Shown: positions 49,900 to 61,964, numbered from the stretch's first letter. The stretch is DNA of 64,000 bases from Himantopus leucocephalus (GCA_003993805.1 RSEF01000001.1:182872175-182936174), one strand, 5' to 3'. Notes: a model not told the origin generated them from the sequence alone. Made by a program: numbers and translations.

Positions 49900-52800
49900 T
49901 AGCGTATTCATTTAATTTTCTATTTACTATAGTAACTGAAAATAGTTTTGAAATTTACCTTAAAAGACAGAAAGTGGTCTTCCAATCAGTTTTAGAAGAA
50001 ATCCAAATATATATTAAAGACACAACTATAGAACAATGAAAATAAAAATTTTTTATAGTAAAACTGTTTCCCAAAATATTAAAATAAAAATAAGGATTTC
50101 ACCTTCAAGAGTTTTTAAACTTTGGTTAGTATTACTAATACATTGTTGGAGCGTTCCCATTGTCTTATGGCAGTCTTCCAAGGCTTCAGTTCCTCTCCTT
50201 CAGATCAGAAGGAAGTATTGATTTTTGTCAGTCTTGGTTTATCACAGATATATTGTCAGGTGCTGTTTTATTGTTGCTTGTACTATCCTCAGTTAAAATA
50301 CCTGTATCTCTTGAACCTTAAAGAAAGCAAAGGGACACATATGGTTTGCATTGACTAAATTGCGTAGGATGTTCAACGCTCACTTCATTTAACTCTGTTT
50401 GTCTGTAAAGTAAGCATCTAGATTAAGCTAGTTGTCTAGATTCTATACATCTGTGATAGAAATGCTCTTCTACATTACAAAGGACAGGCTGAGTGACAAC
50501 CAGTAAGAGGTTTTTCACAGTCCATCCTTGCAGCTTAGATCAACATTTAGCTGGCCAATGTTAGGTTGAGAGAAACCTATTCAGTATGCCTAAATTGGTG
50601 ACACTTTCTAAACAGAATCATGCTTCACATATAGAATCATACCTTTTTCTATATTCCATTAATTCTTTGTTTTCTCTATCAGCCATTTTAAACTCATGCC
50701 ATTTTATTTTGATGTTGAAGTTATACAACTCTCCTAAGTAATCTTTTTAGTGATCACTTTATTGGTTTCATTAATTAAGCTTCCTTTCAAAATAATTTAT
50801 TATATTTTTGCACTATGGTTTCTCAGCTAAGAATCACAGTGTCATAAAATAATTTAGTTTGCAAGGGACTTCTGGAGGTTACCTACTTCATAGATCTAGA
50901 TACAGAGATACAGAGATACATATAAATGCAACGGAGAATCTTTTCTCTTAAATCAAATTGTATGAGGACCAAACAAAAAATCAAGTGTTATTTTGCTCTT
51001 GCTGACCAGGTGGCACAAAAATAGAAAACAGAAAGAATGATATGTCTCTGATTTGCTGATCTAGCCGGTCATAAAAGCTATTATTTATCTTCAGAGAGGT
51101 AGCCATAAGAATCTCATGTTCCAGTTCTTCAGCGTTCCCAAGTGAGTATATTGCATTGATCAGTATCCTGATCTATTTCTTCAGTGCCTCAAAGTGTTCA
51201 TTTATTAATTTATTCTAACACAAACAGAATCATGTCTAAATCATAGCAGGAAAGTGTATTTATTTAAATGAACAGAGTTTTTGCCTTTCAGTTTATAAAA
51301 CCTATAAATATTATATGTAAAACACACTTTGCATGTTTTAGAAACAGACCTTGTCTGCATATCTAAAACATATTTTATTGTTACTAGGAGCCTGACTAGG
51401 GAATTTAAACCTTAGAATTTATTATCTGTGGTTAAATTTTTTTCTAACAAGTTAGTTGGAAACAGTCAGAGTCAAACCAAATAATTTGAAATTGCATTCA
51501 GTCTATGCCTCTGCTTTTTGGCAGATACCCCGAAGCTGTGTATGCAGCAATTGGCTGAAGGTGATTTAATAGTATATATTTCAGTAAGAATTCCAAAAGA
51601 GATCGCAATGTATGAAGCAATAAAAGGTTTCTATAGCTCTGATAAACATGACATCTTGCTGAGTACACCACAAACTGTCCTGAGATCTCTGCCACTGGAA
51701 TTATCAGATGACGCTCTAAAAAAGAAAATTATTTCTTGGCTCAGGAAATGTTTATTTTAAAGAGATGTCTGCTTATAAAGACAACAAAATCTGGTCATTT
51801 GAGCCTTAGAAAAGTTTTCAGCATCTGTAAATCAAAAACTTCACTTTGGCAAGAGTTTTAGCTACTGTCCAAGATGGATTTTTGGATGTCTGAAGTTCTG
51901 AAAGTTCAGGTCTGTATTCTTGCTTGAAAAATGGAAGATTTGTCTGACCTTTAAATTATGCAGTTCAGATAAATGATGTAGTTCAGACTAAAAAGATTAG
52001 ACAATGTTAATGGGGATTACATTTCTTAGTATTTGCACCTATAAAATAATTTTCTTCCTCTTCAATACTTGAGTTGTGAATTATTGCTTGAAATTGATTA
52101 ATATGTTCACCACTCCCATTATCTATTTGATTCTTCCGCAGAGTAAAAATTACTTTTATCATAATGTATGCACACCATTGCAGGATCATTTATATGCCTC
52201 AGGCAGAATGATTATATAATTTTAGCCAATTCAGATTATTATTCAACTGCCAATTGATACAATTGGGAATGCTATACATTTCATATTTGATCAAGTGGAC
52301 CAAGAATAGACCCAATTGTTCCCTTCATTGCACTGAAATCATCAAATGAGTCATTCAAAAACAAAAAATCCAAACAAATAAACAAAAAAATCTGTGCCAA
52401 ACAGTTATATCTTCTGTTTCAAGAAACATGAGTTCACAGAACTCATATTTTTGAAAAATGAAAATATACAGAGTTAAATGTCAGATTAGAGATCTCCTGC
52501 CATCTCCTTTTCTGGCAATGGATAATGGAACTCATCTGCAAGTACACCCTCTACCTAACAATATGGATGCAGGGCATTGAATGGTGGATGGATTCACTGG
52601 AGCAAAGTGATTAAGAAGCCAGCAACATTTTCCTTTAAGAAGGAATGAACCCTTTCCCTTTGTGTGCAAGATGATAGATAAAGGTACATGTGTATCTTAA
52701 TATCATATAAGTTTCACACCTGTTCTGTGTTGCGCAGTTTTTGTCAAAAGGGTGTAGAGATCTTGACACAAGGACTGGCAGAAAATACATACGATATGAA

Positions 52801-53830
52801 TGAGGCTTGGGTGTTTAATCATGATTAAGAGAAAGTGCAGTGTTAGTTCTGCATGCAGAAGTATGATGAAGAAGAACATAGCAAAACAGCAATCGTCCAG
52901 AGTTGTTCAGCTCTCGAATAGCTAGCACTTACAATACAGAGATAGACTGAAAAAGTGCATGTTTTGAGATTGCTAGCACATTCAGTGAAAATGAACCAAA
53001 ATTAGTCTGTGGTCTAGAAACTTGGGATTTCCTAGTTTTCAGGACTTGCATTTTTGCCAGGCCTAACAAAAGATGTTTTACTCTGAATCTGGTTTTGTAA
53101 TTACTCATTTTAGTTATTTAAGTTGTTTTTTTCTTTATAGAAGTTAAAAGTCGTATGTACACCTCTCCTTAACAACTCTGTAGTTGACTTGTTCCAGTCC
53201 TATGTTATGATTCTTAAGAGGTTTTTTTTTCCTTTTATGCACTTTTTTTATGAAATAGCTTTGAAGCCATGGTGAATAGATGTTAATGTGATATATGTAT
53301 GCTAGTAGGCTACAGATGTTAATATATCTAGTGACAGCAAGGACAAATACAGTTTCATGACTGATTTAGTAGATGGTAATTATAGTTATTCATAGAACTC
53401 TTGGTACCAATGGCATGAATTTACCATTTTCTATACATATACTGATCCTTTTTTATATCCCACTACACACACAGTTCTCCCTGCCACAATTTCCAACTCA
53501 TTTTCTTCTTTCTAAACAAGTCATTAACATTTTAGAAGGAAGCTACAAGCACATAGACAATCACAGAATCATAACATCATCTGCCCTTTAGACAGTACAA
53601 GTGGCTAGTATCTGACAATGTCTTCTCCAGTATGTTTACGAATGTAAAAAAGGACTAAGTGCAGAGCAAAGGTTTCTGTACAAAATCTAGGAATCCTAAA
53701 TCAAGTTATCAGCTTCCTTAAGCAATGTTCTTTCTCCAAGAGAAGGAAAGAATTGCTGAGCAATATTTCCATCTCTTCTTCATCTCAAAAGAAAATAATA
53801 GCTTAAATTCAAGAAAGAAATATTTTACAG
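49900..53830. other. No gene seen; strongly AT-rich
   Basis: Unique-looking DNA apart from a small CR1 tail at 50,831. The most protein-like frame is 80 codons at 51518-51760 (plus), with a charged, leucine-rich end. It is not recognised and has no neighbouring exon or promoter. A short GATACAGA repeat occurs at about 50,898-50,918. Confidence 0.55.
50831..50900 (-). mobile_element. CR1 LINE 3' tail remnant
   Basis: AATCACAGTGTCATAAAATA, then TTTAGTTTGCAAGGGACTTC and TGGAGGTTACCTA follow the inverted CR1 tail (AATCACAGAATCATAGAAT, TTTAGGTTGGAAGGGACCTC, TGGAGGTCATCTA). About 65 bases, diverged. Confidence 0.75.
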
Positions 53831-53831
53831 C

Positions 53832-54050
53832 ATCATAGAATCATAGAACAGTTTAGGTTGGAAGTGACCTTGAAGATCACCCAGTTCCAACTCCCCTCCC
53901 ACTAGACCAGGTTGCTCAAAGCCCCATCCAGCCTGGCCTTGAACACCTGCAGGGACAGAACTTACACAACTTCTCTGGGCAACCTGTTCCAGTGCCTCAC
54001 CACCCTCAGAGTGAAAAATTTCTTCCTAACATCTAATCTAAATGTCCTAA
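53832..54050 (-). mobile_element. CR1 LINE 3' end
   Basis: The plus strand begins ATCATAGAATCATAGAACAG, the inverted terminal octamers. It continues with AGGTTGGAAGTGACCTTGAA, AGGTTGCTCAAAGCCCCATC and GGGCAACCTGTTCCAGTGCC, all standard CR1 tail blocks. It is 5'-truncated at about 220 bases and relatively young. Confidence 0.96.
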
Positions 54051-54411
54051 TATCTGTATCAGTTCACAAATAGGCATTTCTTTTTCTTTCACTTAGCTCT
54101 GATGACAAGCGAACAACTGATCAGAGAAGTAAAGATCTGGAATATGCCACTGTTGCTTGTGAAGACCATGTGATTACACAGTGAGCAAAAGCAGGTTTGT
54201 AGTAGAGGAAGGACTTTAAATATGTGGTGCAGAAAAAAGAAAAAAAAAAACCCTATATGTTAGCACTTTTTTGTTAATGTGTTTTGTCTTCCTCTACCCT
54301 AACAACTACATTTTCTAACTCGGAGAAAATTTCAAATCTGAAGGCGCCATATTTAACCCAATAGAATTTTGGTTGGCAAGAAGGTAGATGTTATATCTAT
54401 GGTAATTTTGT
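54051..54411. other. No gene seen
   Basis: AT-rich spacer between a CR1 tail and an LTR. An A-run lies near 54,234-54,250. No signature recognised. Confidence 0.6.
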
Positions 54412-54945
54412 TGTACTGGGTCTGGCTAGAATGGAGTTAATTTTCTTCATAGCAGCCCATATATTGCTGTGTTTTAGATTTGTGACTGAAGCAGTGTTGA
54501 TAACACGCCAGTGTTTTGGCTGTTGCTGAGCAGTACTTGCATAGTGTTGAGGTTTTATCTTTTTCCCACTCTGAAATCCCAGAAAGTAGGCTGGGAATGA
54601 GGAGGAAGCTGGGAGAGGACACAACCTGGACAAATGACTCAAATTAACTGAAGGGATATTCCATGCTTAGCAGCAAAATAGAGGGGGACAGTGGATCAGA
54701 CTGGTCTTGCAGGTAGCCACTGCTCGGAGCCTGGCTGGGCTTCAGTCTGCTTGTGGGAAGTGGTGAGTGATTGCCTTTGCATAATTCTTTTCCCCTTTCC
54801 TTCACTTAATAAACTGTCTTTATTTTGACCCACAAGTTTTCTGTCTGTTTCTTTTCCTGTTTTCCCCTTATTTCACTGGGTGGTGGGAATGAGTCATCAC
54901 CTACCTGTATGGTGCTTAGCTGCTAGTCAGGGTCAACCCACCATG
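54412..54945 (+). mobile_element. Solo LTR, avian ERV family with GGTCAACCCACCA end
   Basis: It opens TGTACTGGGTCTGGCTAGAA, then TGGAGTTAATTTTCTTCATA. It has GTGTTGATAACACGCCAGTG and GTTTTGGCTGTTGCTGAGCA inside and an AATAAA signal near 54,808. It closes GGTCAACCCACCAT. The sequence at 57,892-58,393 is the same family in reverse. This LTR type is abundant in birds. The terminal dinucleotide at the 3' side is mutated. Confidence 0.85.
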
Positions 54946-55021
54946 GCTGTACAGGAAGTGTCTTTAATTATACTATAACATACTTAGAGACTGGTAAATG
55001 ATAAATGTTTTTCAGAATAGT

Positions 55022-55570
55022 ATGTGTAAGGGTACGTGGAAGGAGAGCGTGTCTGCTCACTGAAGGTTATCTGATCAAGGACTTTGTCAACTGCACATTA
55101 AGGAAAAGGGGAAGACACTAGCAAAACCTAGAGAAATACAGACCTGACAACCAACCAACAATGGAGACAAGGACAAGAAACCAACCTTGTCAGTCACACT
55201 AATGGGCTATCAAGAAATTGCAAGCATTACTTCAAGACGGCCAACCTGGACTTTGCAACTGATAAGGATGCGAACCTGGGGGTCCTGAATATTTGGGGAA
55301 GTTGCTGGAACACCAGTGGAACTGCAAGCAGATGGAGGAATATGCAGGGGAGGGGAACTGGGTTGGAACAAATAGGGGAATAGACAGAAAGGGACATTAA
55401 TGGGGCCGGTCACGTGTAGAAGGCAGTCAGCCAGTAAGCTTCTCTGGTTGAGCCGTGTGCCTGATCATCACAGTCTGTCTTATTTTCTTATATCTTTTTA
55501 TTAAATCCTGTCTTAATGATCTGTCTGCATAATCTCACTCTCTATCCCATGTGTGTCCGTGCTGCAAGGA
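55022..55570 (+). mobile_element. LTR-like unit with ATTAAA signal
   Basis: It begins TGTGTAAGGGTACGTGGAAG. It has promoter-like and U3-like composition, an ATTAAA polyadenylation signal at 55500-55505 followed by CCTGTCTTAATGATCTGTCT, and a GT-rich end (CCCATGTGTGTCCGTGCTGC). It resembles the LTR of a multicopy avian ERV, distinct from the two LTR families nearby. Boundaries and identity are uncertain. Confidence 0.5.
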
Positions 55571-56400
55571 CTCAGTGCCAGCTACTGGCAGGAGGACCAG
55601 GATGAGTGAGGCAAGTGATGGGATCAGCGCTGGATCGGGATCATGGGTCATAGCCCATGTGTTGGGTACCGGCTGCTGGGGGTGAGTGTCTTTACCTTCC
55701 TCCAACCATATGTGCATGGGGTATGCGTGTGGATTTGCTGGCAAACTTCAAGCTGGACCAGTCGGGGAGTAGGAAACCCAGGTCCAGGCGGTGGTGTCAA
55801 GCAGGCAGAGAGTCCATGCAGGTAGTCTAGGGGACCCACGACTGTGGGGTGCCTGTGAGACGAGTGTGTGAGTGTTTTGTGGGGGCAGCGAGCACCCACC
55901 TGGACCAGCCAGTGAGTCAGGGACCTGTGGGGTGGGTAAGGGGGGCCAGCATCTGGGCAGGGGTGCCAGGTGGGCTGAGGGGCAGTGACAGTTCTTGGGG
56001 GATCCACAAATGTGCATGTGCTTGTGAACCTGAGGAGTGTGGTGCGTGTGCTGCACTAGTGACCTTCTGCCTCTGCCAGCCCAAGAGGAGGAGGGGACGT
56101 GGCTGTCTGTGCCTGTGTCTGGTGTGAGTCCTGAATGTGGGTGCTGCTGGAGGCACAGCCTTGTCTGTGGCTGGCTGTGTGACCAGCCATGGTTGTGTCC
56201 TGTGTGTACCTGTGTTTGTCTGTGCCTGTCTCTGAGACACATGCTTAACTTTGCTGCTGGTTGACCCTGCTAATGGGAAATCCGCAGATGCATCTCTCAG
56301 CCCGAGCAAAGACCCTGTGTTCCTGTGCGCACCATGCTGGGCTCCAGCAGCTGGGAAAGAGGAATCTCCAGGCCTGGAGCTGCTGGCAGCAGCAGCCTCT
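55571..56400 (+). repeat. G/T-rich region with degenerate ~150-bp period
   Basis: A GC- and GT-rich block follows the LTR-like unit. CTGGACCAGTCGGGGAGT (from about 55,753) recurs as CTGGACCAGCCAGTGAGT (from about 55,899). Downstream, GGGGACCCACGACTGTGGGG recurs as GGGGGATCCACAAATGTGC about 150-165 bases later, each followed by GTGAGACGAGTGTG/GTGAACCTGAGGAGTGTG. Open frames of 92-164 codons on both strands stem from composition and periodicity. It may be leader or internal sequence of the adjoining element. Confidence 0.5.
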
Positions 56401-57890
56401 CATAATGTCCTCTAACAATGAGCATTATGAATAACTATTATTTTTTTACAAGAGAAAATTAGGAGATTTCTTAAAGGACTAGGATTTGATAAAACAGGTT
56501 TGCATTAGTAAAGCCCACAAAATTATATAGCCTTCTTTATGGAATATTAAGAACAAACTAATAAAAATCACTAGGCACTGTCTAGGGTATATAACTGGAT
56601 CTGATTTTACTACTTAGAGGGTGATTTGGTCTTTTCTGATGACAAAATAACCAAGATAATGCATCTAACTAACTTCATCAATTGGGTAACAATACTTCAT
56701 ATATTTTTGGTTGTTTGGTTATCATTAATGGCAAAAGTGCTGTGATTCATTTTACTGAAGCCACAGAGTGATGGTTTCCTGACACACACATGTACTAATT
56801 TAAGGGCAATTTGGCACATTTCTTTTCTATACTTTGTATACCTGCTTTGTTGTTCCTACTTTTATTTAGTGCTCCTCATCCATTTTTGTTCTGGAAATTC
56901 TCCATTATGGGACAGACACTTTACCAGAGTATTTGACTAACTCAGAAACTGTTAGTTAGGGTGGGGTGGGGAAGGGTAGAACTACTTTTTCCACAAAAGA
57001 GCATTAAAAAAAAACAAAACAAAAAACAACACAAAAGCCCATAGAAATTGCTTCCCCTTTTTCATCCTTCCAAGCCTAAGGTAGGTAAATAACTTAGACT
57101 TGATAATGGTTTCATAATTCTAACCTTCTTCATCTACAGCTCCCCATTTTTAAGAGGCATGAAAAAAGAGTGATGGTCATCAGAAAGGACTATCTGTACA
57201 TATAAGGCTCTAAAAATGTATCTGTTTTTTCTTGTACAAGACTTTTACCTTTTTAATGAGATAGAGCATATCTTTTAGATAGTGTACTTCAGTCTGTAGT
57301 GGGGATTATTTTAATTACCCGGACTATGAAGAATGCAGTTTGCTATTTTTGCTAGAATTTGCCCTCCAGACTAGATTCTACAGCAGATGTGTTATTATTA
57401 AATTGAATCTAAGTCATGACAGTAAGACAGAACTACTGTTAATATATTTTATTGTTGTATTTTTTACAAATTAAGTTAGAGCTATAATACTTACACGATC
57501 TAGCAAAAAAAAAGAAGCGATCAAAATAGTGCCTCTGTCATTTACACAGTTTGTTATGGAAGATGCAAGCAAGCAAAGCAAGATGATGGTGGATATTATA
57601 GGAATTACAAACTTTGTCAACGTTCCCTTTTTTATATATCGTTAGTAATTAACAACCACTTGATCTGGTTTACCAGGATGGAGATTAACCCCATGTGAGT
57701 TATACAGTGATGGAAAATATTATAAATAGCTGTGGACGTTTTTAGGTTATTGTTTTCTGTCCTTGCTATCATGGTGAAGATTAATTCTATTTATAACTCC
57801 TTATTTTTCACACATTTATCTGACTTTCTATGAATGTTTATTACTTATAATATCAGTAGGAATATTAAAACTTTGAAATGCCTTGACTAT
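56401..57890. other. No gene seen
   Basis: AT-rich unique-looking DNA. An A/C simple stretch lies near 57,006-57,034. No repeat or exon recognised. Confidence 0.6.
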
Positions 57891-57891
57891 C

Positions 57892-58393
57892 TGTGGTGGG
57901 TTGACCTTGGCTGCATGCCAGTTGCTCACCAAGCCGCTCTATCACTCCCCTCCATAGCAGGAAGGGGTGGGGAGAAAATAAGATGGAAAAAAACCTTGTG
58001 AAAAGAAAAAGATGTCCAGCCAGTTCCCAGGAAACAGGGCTTCAGAATGCATAGCATTTGCTCCGGAAGACAAGTATTGTAAAGAACGAATGTCCCCCAC
58101 TTGCTCTTCATTCTTCCTAGTTTTTATTGCTGAGCAGATGTCATAGGAAATGGAGTATCCCTTTGGTCAGCTTGGGTCAGCTGTCCTGGCTACGTGCCCT
58201 CCCAAGATCTTGCCCATTCCCACAGGTGAGGGGGAGTATGTTGGAAAGACAGCCTAGATGCTGTGCCAGCACTGCTCAGCAGTAGCCAGGACACTGGTGT
58301 GTTATCAACACCTTTCTAGCTACCAGTACAAAGCACAGCACTATGAGGGCTGCTAATGGGAAAATTAACTCCACCTCAGCCAGACCCAATGCA
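57892..58393 (-). mobile_element. Solo LTR, same family as 54.4 kb, inverted
   Basis: The plus strand starts TGTGGTGGGTTGACCTTGGC and ends AATTAACTCCACCTC, then AGCCAGACCCAATGCA. This is the reverse complement of the LTR at 54,412-54,945. Shared internal blocks include the inverted GCTCAGCAGTAGCCA and GTGTTATCAACAC. The flanks CTATC (57887-57891) and CCATC (58394-58398) could be a 5-bp target duplication with one mutation. No internal retroviral genes adjoin it. Confidence 0.9.
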
Positions 58394-58849
58394 CCATCCA
58401 TTTATGACACAGATGACTAAATGATCCTCTTACACATTATAATTTATGTATTTTTAAGTCATGTTTGACTTCCAGCCAAGCAAAGCTATATTCCTGTGGT
58501 TAACTGTCAGCAGAAGATATTAAACTTTGACTTAAAGCCTTCCAACTTTCTCCCATATAATTTGGTAAATAGTCTCACTTGTTACCTCGTACTTACTCTT
58601 AGAACAGTGTACTGTATCCTTGAATTTGTCCAAAATGTCTACTACCATTTGATAAACTTTTTTTTTCTGAGAAAAAATAACAAATCATTCAGAATGATAA
58701 CAAAAATGCTGTAAAGAAAAACTGATTTACTGATTTCACTTAGAAATTGTCTATGCTTAAACTATACAGCTTCTTAGACACAACCATTTTTTTTTCCTTA
58801 GGGGAAGAGACTCCTAAATAAAGTGCAAAACTGTTTCAGTTGTTTGCTA
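58394..58849. other. No gene seen
   Basis: AT-rich spacer between an LTR and an ancient CR1, with short frames only. Confidence 0.6.
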
Positions 58850-59049
58850 TGACGTCCTCCATAACACAGGAGGAAAACAAAGGAGTGATCTAGCCCAACC
58901 TCTCCTCTGACATGGAATTTGAAGTGTTAAAAGAGTCTATAATATATGTTTCTGATATCTCCTCTAATAGCCTTTCTTTCCACATACTAATTGCATTGTT
59001 TAGTTGTCCTTATAAATCAAGCTGTATCACCCTTATTCAACATGATGAA

Positions 59050-59124
59050 CAAATCATGTCTATTTTAAAATACTTCTAATTAATTGATATTCTTTTTTTA
59101 AAATGTATAGAAATTTTTACAGTT
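59050..59124. repeat. Copy 1 of a ~76-bp direct repeat
   Basis: CAAATCATGTCTATTTTAAA, then ATACTTCTAATTAATTGATA and a T-run, then ATGTATAGAAATTTTTACAG recur at 60322-60398 with only a few differences, mainly T-run length and a TAATTGAT/GAACTGAT change. Confidence 0.92.
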
Positions 59125-60321
59125 CTGCTGAATTCCCTTATAAAATGCCTCTGTGAATCACCAGTATATACACTGAACATAATAATGAGCACAAATATTT
59201 TTTTAAATACTATTTTCATGGATCACGCTGGATGAGCTCACCAAGGTTATCAATTAGAAAATTATATCTACTTTTTGAGTAAAGGTTTTCATCCCCATAA
59301 ATATGGATGTTATATTCATTTACTGTATACCATTTCTCTATAATTTATTTATGAGATTTCATGTGGGTATATGCCTTCCTAAGGTAAAAAAACAGTCTTC
59401 TTCAACCCCTCTTCTGCTTTCTTGGTCATTATCTAGAGTGAAGAGGAAATTAGATTTTTTTGACATTATTTGATCTTGATAAATCTCTTAGCTGTTTCTT
59501 ACAATCTTATTATCCTCCTGGTATTTACAAATGGATTGTTTAATAATCTGTCCTAGTATCTTTTCAGGTACCAAAAATGGCTGTAATTCTCAGCAGTAAA
59601 TCCCCCATATACACTTTATCTTTTTAAAAGACAGGTACTATATTTGCTGTTTTACTGTCTCTTGAGATTTCATCCTTCCTTCATAAATTTTCCACAATAC
59701 TTGTCAATGGCTCAGAAATGGTTTTGGTTGCCTTCTTTAAATATAGCAAATTTCATCAGAACCTGCTATCTCAAATATCTTTATCTACATAACTTTTAAT
59801 CTTTCTTCATTCAGGCCCATGTTTTTACAGCAATTTTACTTGTTAAATGTTTCATCACAGCCAAACTCTTCTGTTAAAAAGAAATTGACCTTTTCAGTCT
59901 TCCCTTTTTCATCTGCTACTTGTTTATTTTTCCCATTAAATAGTCATGATATCCTTTCCTGACAATAATTAAGAAATCCTTTTACTGTTGTACCTCGTAC
60001 TCACTCACTAGCTTTCAGTATATTTTTTTGTTTGCCTATCTGAATTTTTTCCCCTTCAAATTCATATTTTTTTTAAAATCTCATCCTGCTTTAAACATTA
60101 TTGTTTCCATTTCTGATAGTATGATTTCTTTTTATTGTCAGGTCACTAAAGATTTTTCATGCAGCCATATAGGTATGTACTTGTCCATATATAGCTACCT
60201 TTCTTCCATATCCATTCTTGCTATTGTGCATGCTGGAAATTGCCAGTTGCCCTGAAACTCCATTTTTCATTTTTTATTTTTCCTTAAAAATCCTTCGCTT
60301 GGGACCATATCAACCAGTTTC

Positions 60322-60398
60322 CAAATCATGTCTATTTTAAAATACTTCTAATGAACTGATATTCTTTTTTTTTTAAATGTATAGAAATCTTTACAGTT
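60322..60398. repeat. Copy 2 of the ~76-bp direct repeat
   Basis: Same orientation as the copy at 59050-59124, about 1.27 kb away, inside what otherwise reads as the same ancient minus-strand CR1. The flanks of the two copies are unrelated. Confidence 0.92.
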
Positions 60399-60604
60399 TC
60401 TCCAGGAAACTTCCAAAGTTTCCTGAAGCTTTCCTTTTTTGAAATCCGTTGTCACATTTTTGCTGCTGTCACTCCTTTCTTAACTCACAATCACAGACTT
60501 TATTATTTCATTTTCACTTTCACCCTAATTGCCTTCCACCTTCAGCTTCTGAACCAGTTCTTCCCGTTAGTCAGAATCAAATCTGTTGTCAACCCCAAAA
60601 TGCT

Positions 60605-61450
60605 AAAAATGCATGAGGCAGGGCCCCCAACCTTGTAAGATTGTTATAGAAAAGAAAGTTTTAGTTTCTTTACATTTGCCTTCTGTCCTTTCAGCCCCTA
60701 GGGTGTTCTTGGGTTAATTTTTCATGCATTTCTCTACAGTCATGAGGGCTAGCAACCTGCTTTTTTAGAAAGTGAAACTTAAGATTTTCGTCTACTCTTA
60801 TTCTTAAACTGCAGGGCTTTAATACTGATCATCATGAGACTCTTCACAAAATGAGTATTTTCTATATTAGGTCCATTGACCATTTGTGAGAAAGTAGTAT
60901 TGTATGAGTATTTGCAATCTCCTGCTGCTGTGTTTGCAATATTTGGTTATTGAAAAACTCACTTTCTTTAGCTGTTTTTCATTTCTTACACAGAAAAAAG
61001 TTGAATCTCCTCTTCCCCCACAAGAAGTTTTTACTAAATTATGTGTCCTAAGGCTTTCAATAAACTCAGATGGTGAAGGCAGTAATAGTGGCATTAACCT
61101 TTAACATAGCATAAAATTCAACATAATGAAATGAAATAAAACATACAAAATAGAGGTAGGGCCTAATTTGCTGTTGTGTATAATTTCATAAAAATCTGTT
61201 TTGTAGTCTAATGAATAAATCTCTATGTTATAGTATGATGGTATAAAATTAATTGTCCCCTAATTGTTCTTAGAGGACTTTATATTTTTAATTGTATGCT
61301 GTAGTTGTCATAGTTTATGAAACGGTGAATTTGTCCTACTCTAAAAAACCTGTAACCAACAATTTCTGTTGATTTTGATATTCACTTTATGTAATGGATT
61401 TTAGCTTTATTTTAAATTAGTAATCAAGCATTGAGGCCTTACATTCAATA
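60605..61450. other. No gene seen
   Basis: AT-rich spacer between the ancient and the young CR1. Frames reach 75 codons and resemble nothing known. Confidence 0.55.
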
Positions 61451-61464
61451 GTGCAGGGGTGCCA

Positions 61465-61830
61465 CAATTTTTCAAGAGCACAGACTACTATCCATTGCTA
61501 CTCTTTCATGTGGGCTTGAATGACACCGCAAGATGGAACCTGGGCAGAAACAAGGAAGACTACCAAGCCCTGGGGGTGTAATAAAAAAGGATTGGTGCTC
61601 AAGTTATATTTTCTTCCATTTTACCAATTAGAGGAAAGGGTGCAGCCAGAAATAGACATATAATACAAATCAACTTCTGCCTTCGTGGCTGGTGCCATCG
61701 TGAGGGTTTTGGCTTTTATGACAACAGGACATTCTTCAATGGCTATAGCATGCCAGGGAGGGAAGGAATCCACCTTTCTAGAATAGGCAACGGAATCTTT
61801 GGCACAGACTGGCCAACTTAGTGAGATGAG
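61465..61830 (+). pseudogene. CR1 ORF1 esterase-like (SGNH hydrolase) domain, broken
   Basis: The frame holding CAT at 61507 reads LFHVGLNDTA (the SGNH 'GxND' block III; the usual form in CR1 is HVGTND). Later blocks are GAQVIFSSILP, RGWCHREGFGFYDN and GREGIHLSRIG (block V, which normally has Asp before the catalytic His; here the position is Glu). An in-frame TAA at 61579-61581 breaks it. The catalytic serine block would lie upstream of the element's left edge and is missing. In intact CR1 and L2-type LINEs the ORF1 esterase domain is thought to interact with lipids or membranes. This copy is dead. Confidence 0.8.
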
Positions 61831-61964
61831 GTTTAAATTGAAGGACTCGGGGGGGCAGGGTTCAAAGTGGCAACGCTCAGATTATTTCAACTAATTGGGG
61901 AATAAGCCAGACCAACCAGAGCAGTGACAACTGTTCCTGAGCTGCTTCCCAAGATGTGAACCCC

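Larger units (their letters stand above)
58850..60600 (-). mobile_element. Ancient CR1 LINE (endonuclease end to 3' UTR)
   Basis: Read on the minus strand. It starts near 60,590 with TTGATTCTGACTAACGGGAA, the 'LILTN' block at the end of the CR1 endonuclease. Next are GGATTTCAAAAAAGGAAAGC near 60,450 and an AAATATAGTACCTGTC block near 59,640, the 'ANIVPIF' part of RT. It ends near 58,870-58,900 with GAGGTTGGGCTAGATCACTC, a degraded CR1 tail. Divergence is far greater than in the young copies, and multiple stops are present. Large parts between the blocks cannot be aligned by eye. Confidence 0.6.

Noticed and set aside
55748..56309. Minus-strand ORFs of 119-164 codons, His/Pro/Thr-rich
   Set aside because: They arise from the G/T-rich periodic repeat on the other strand. 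Several frames are open at once and none resembles a protein family.
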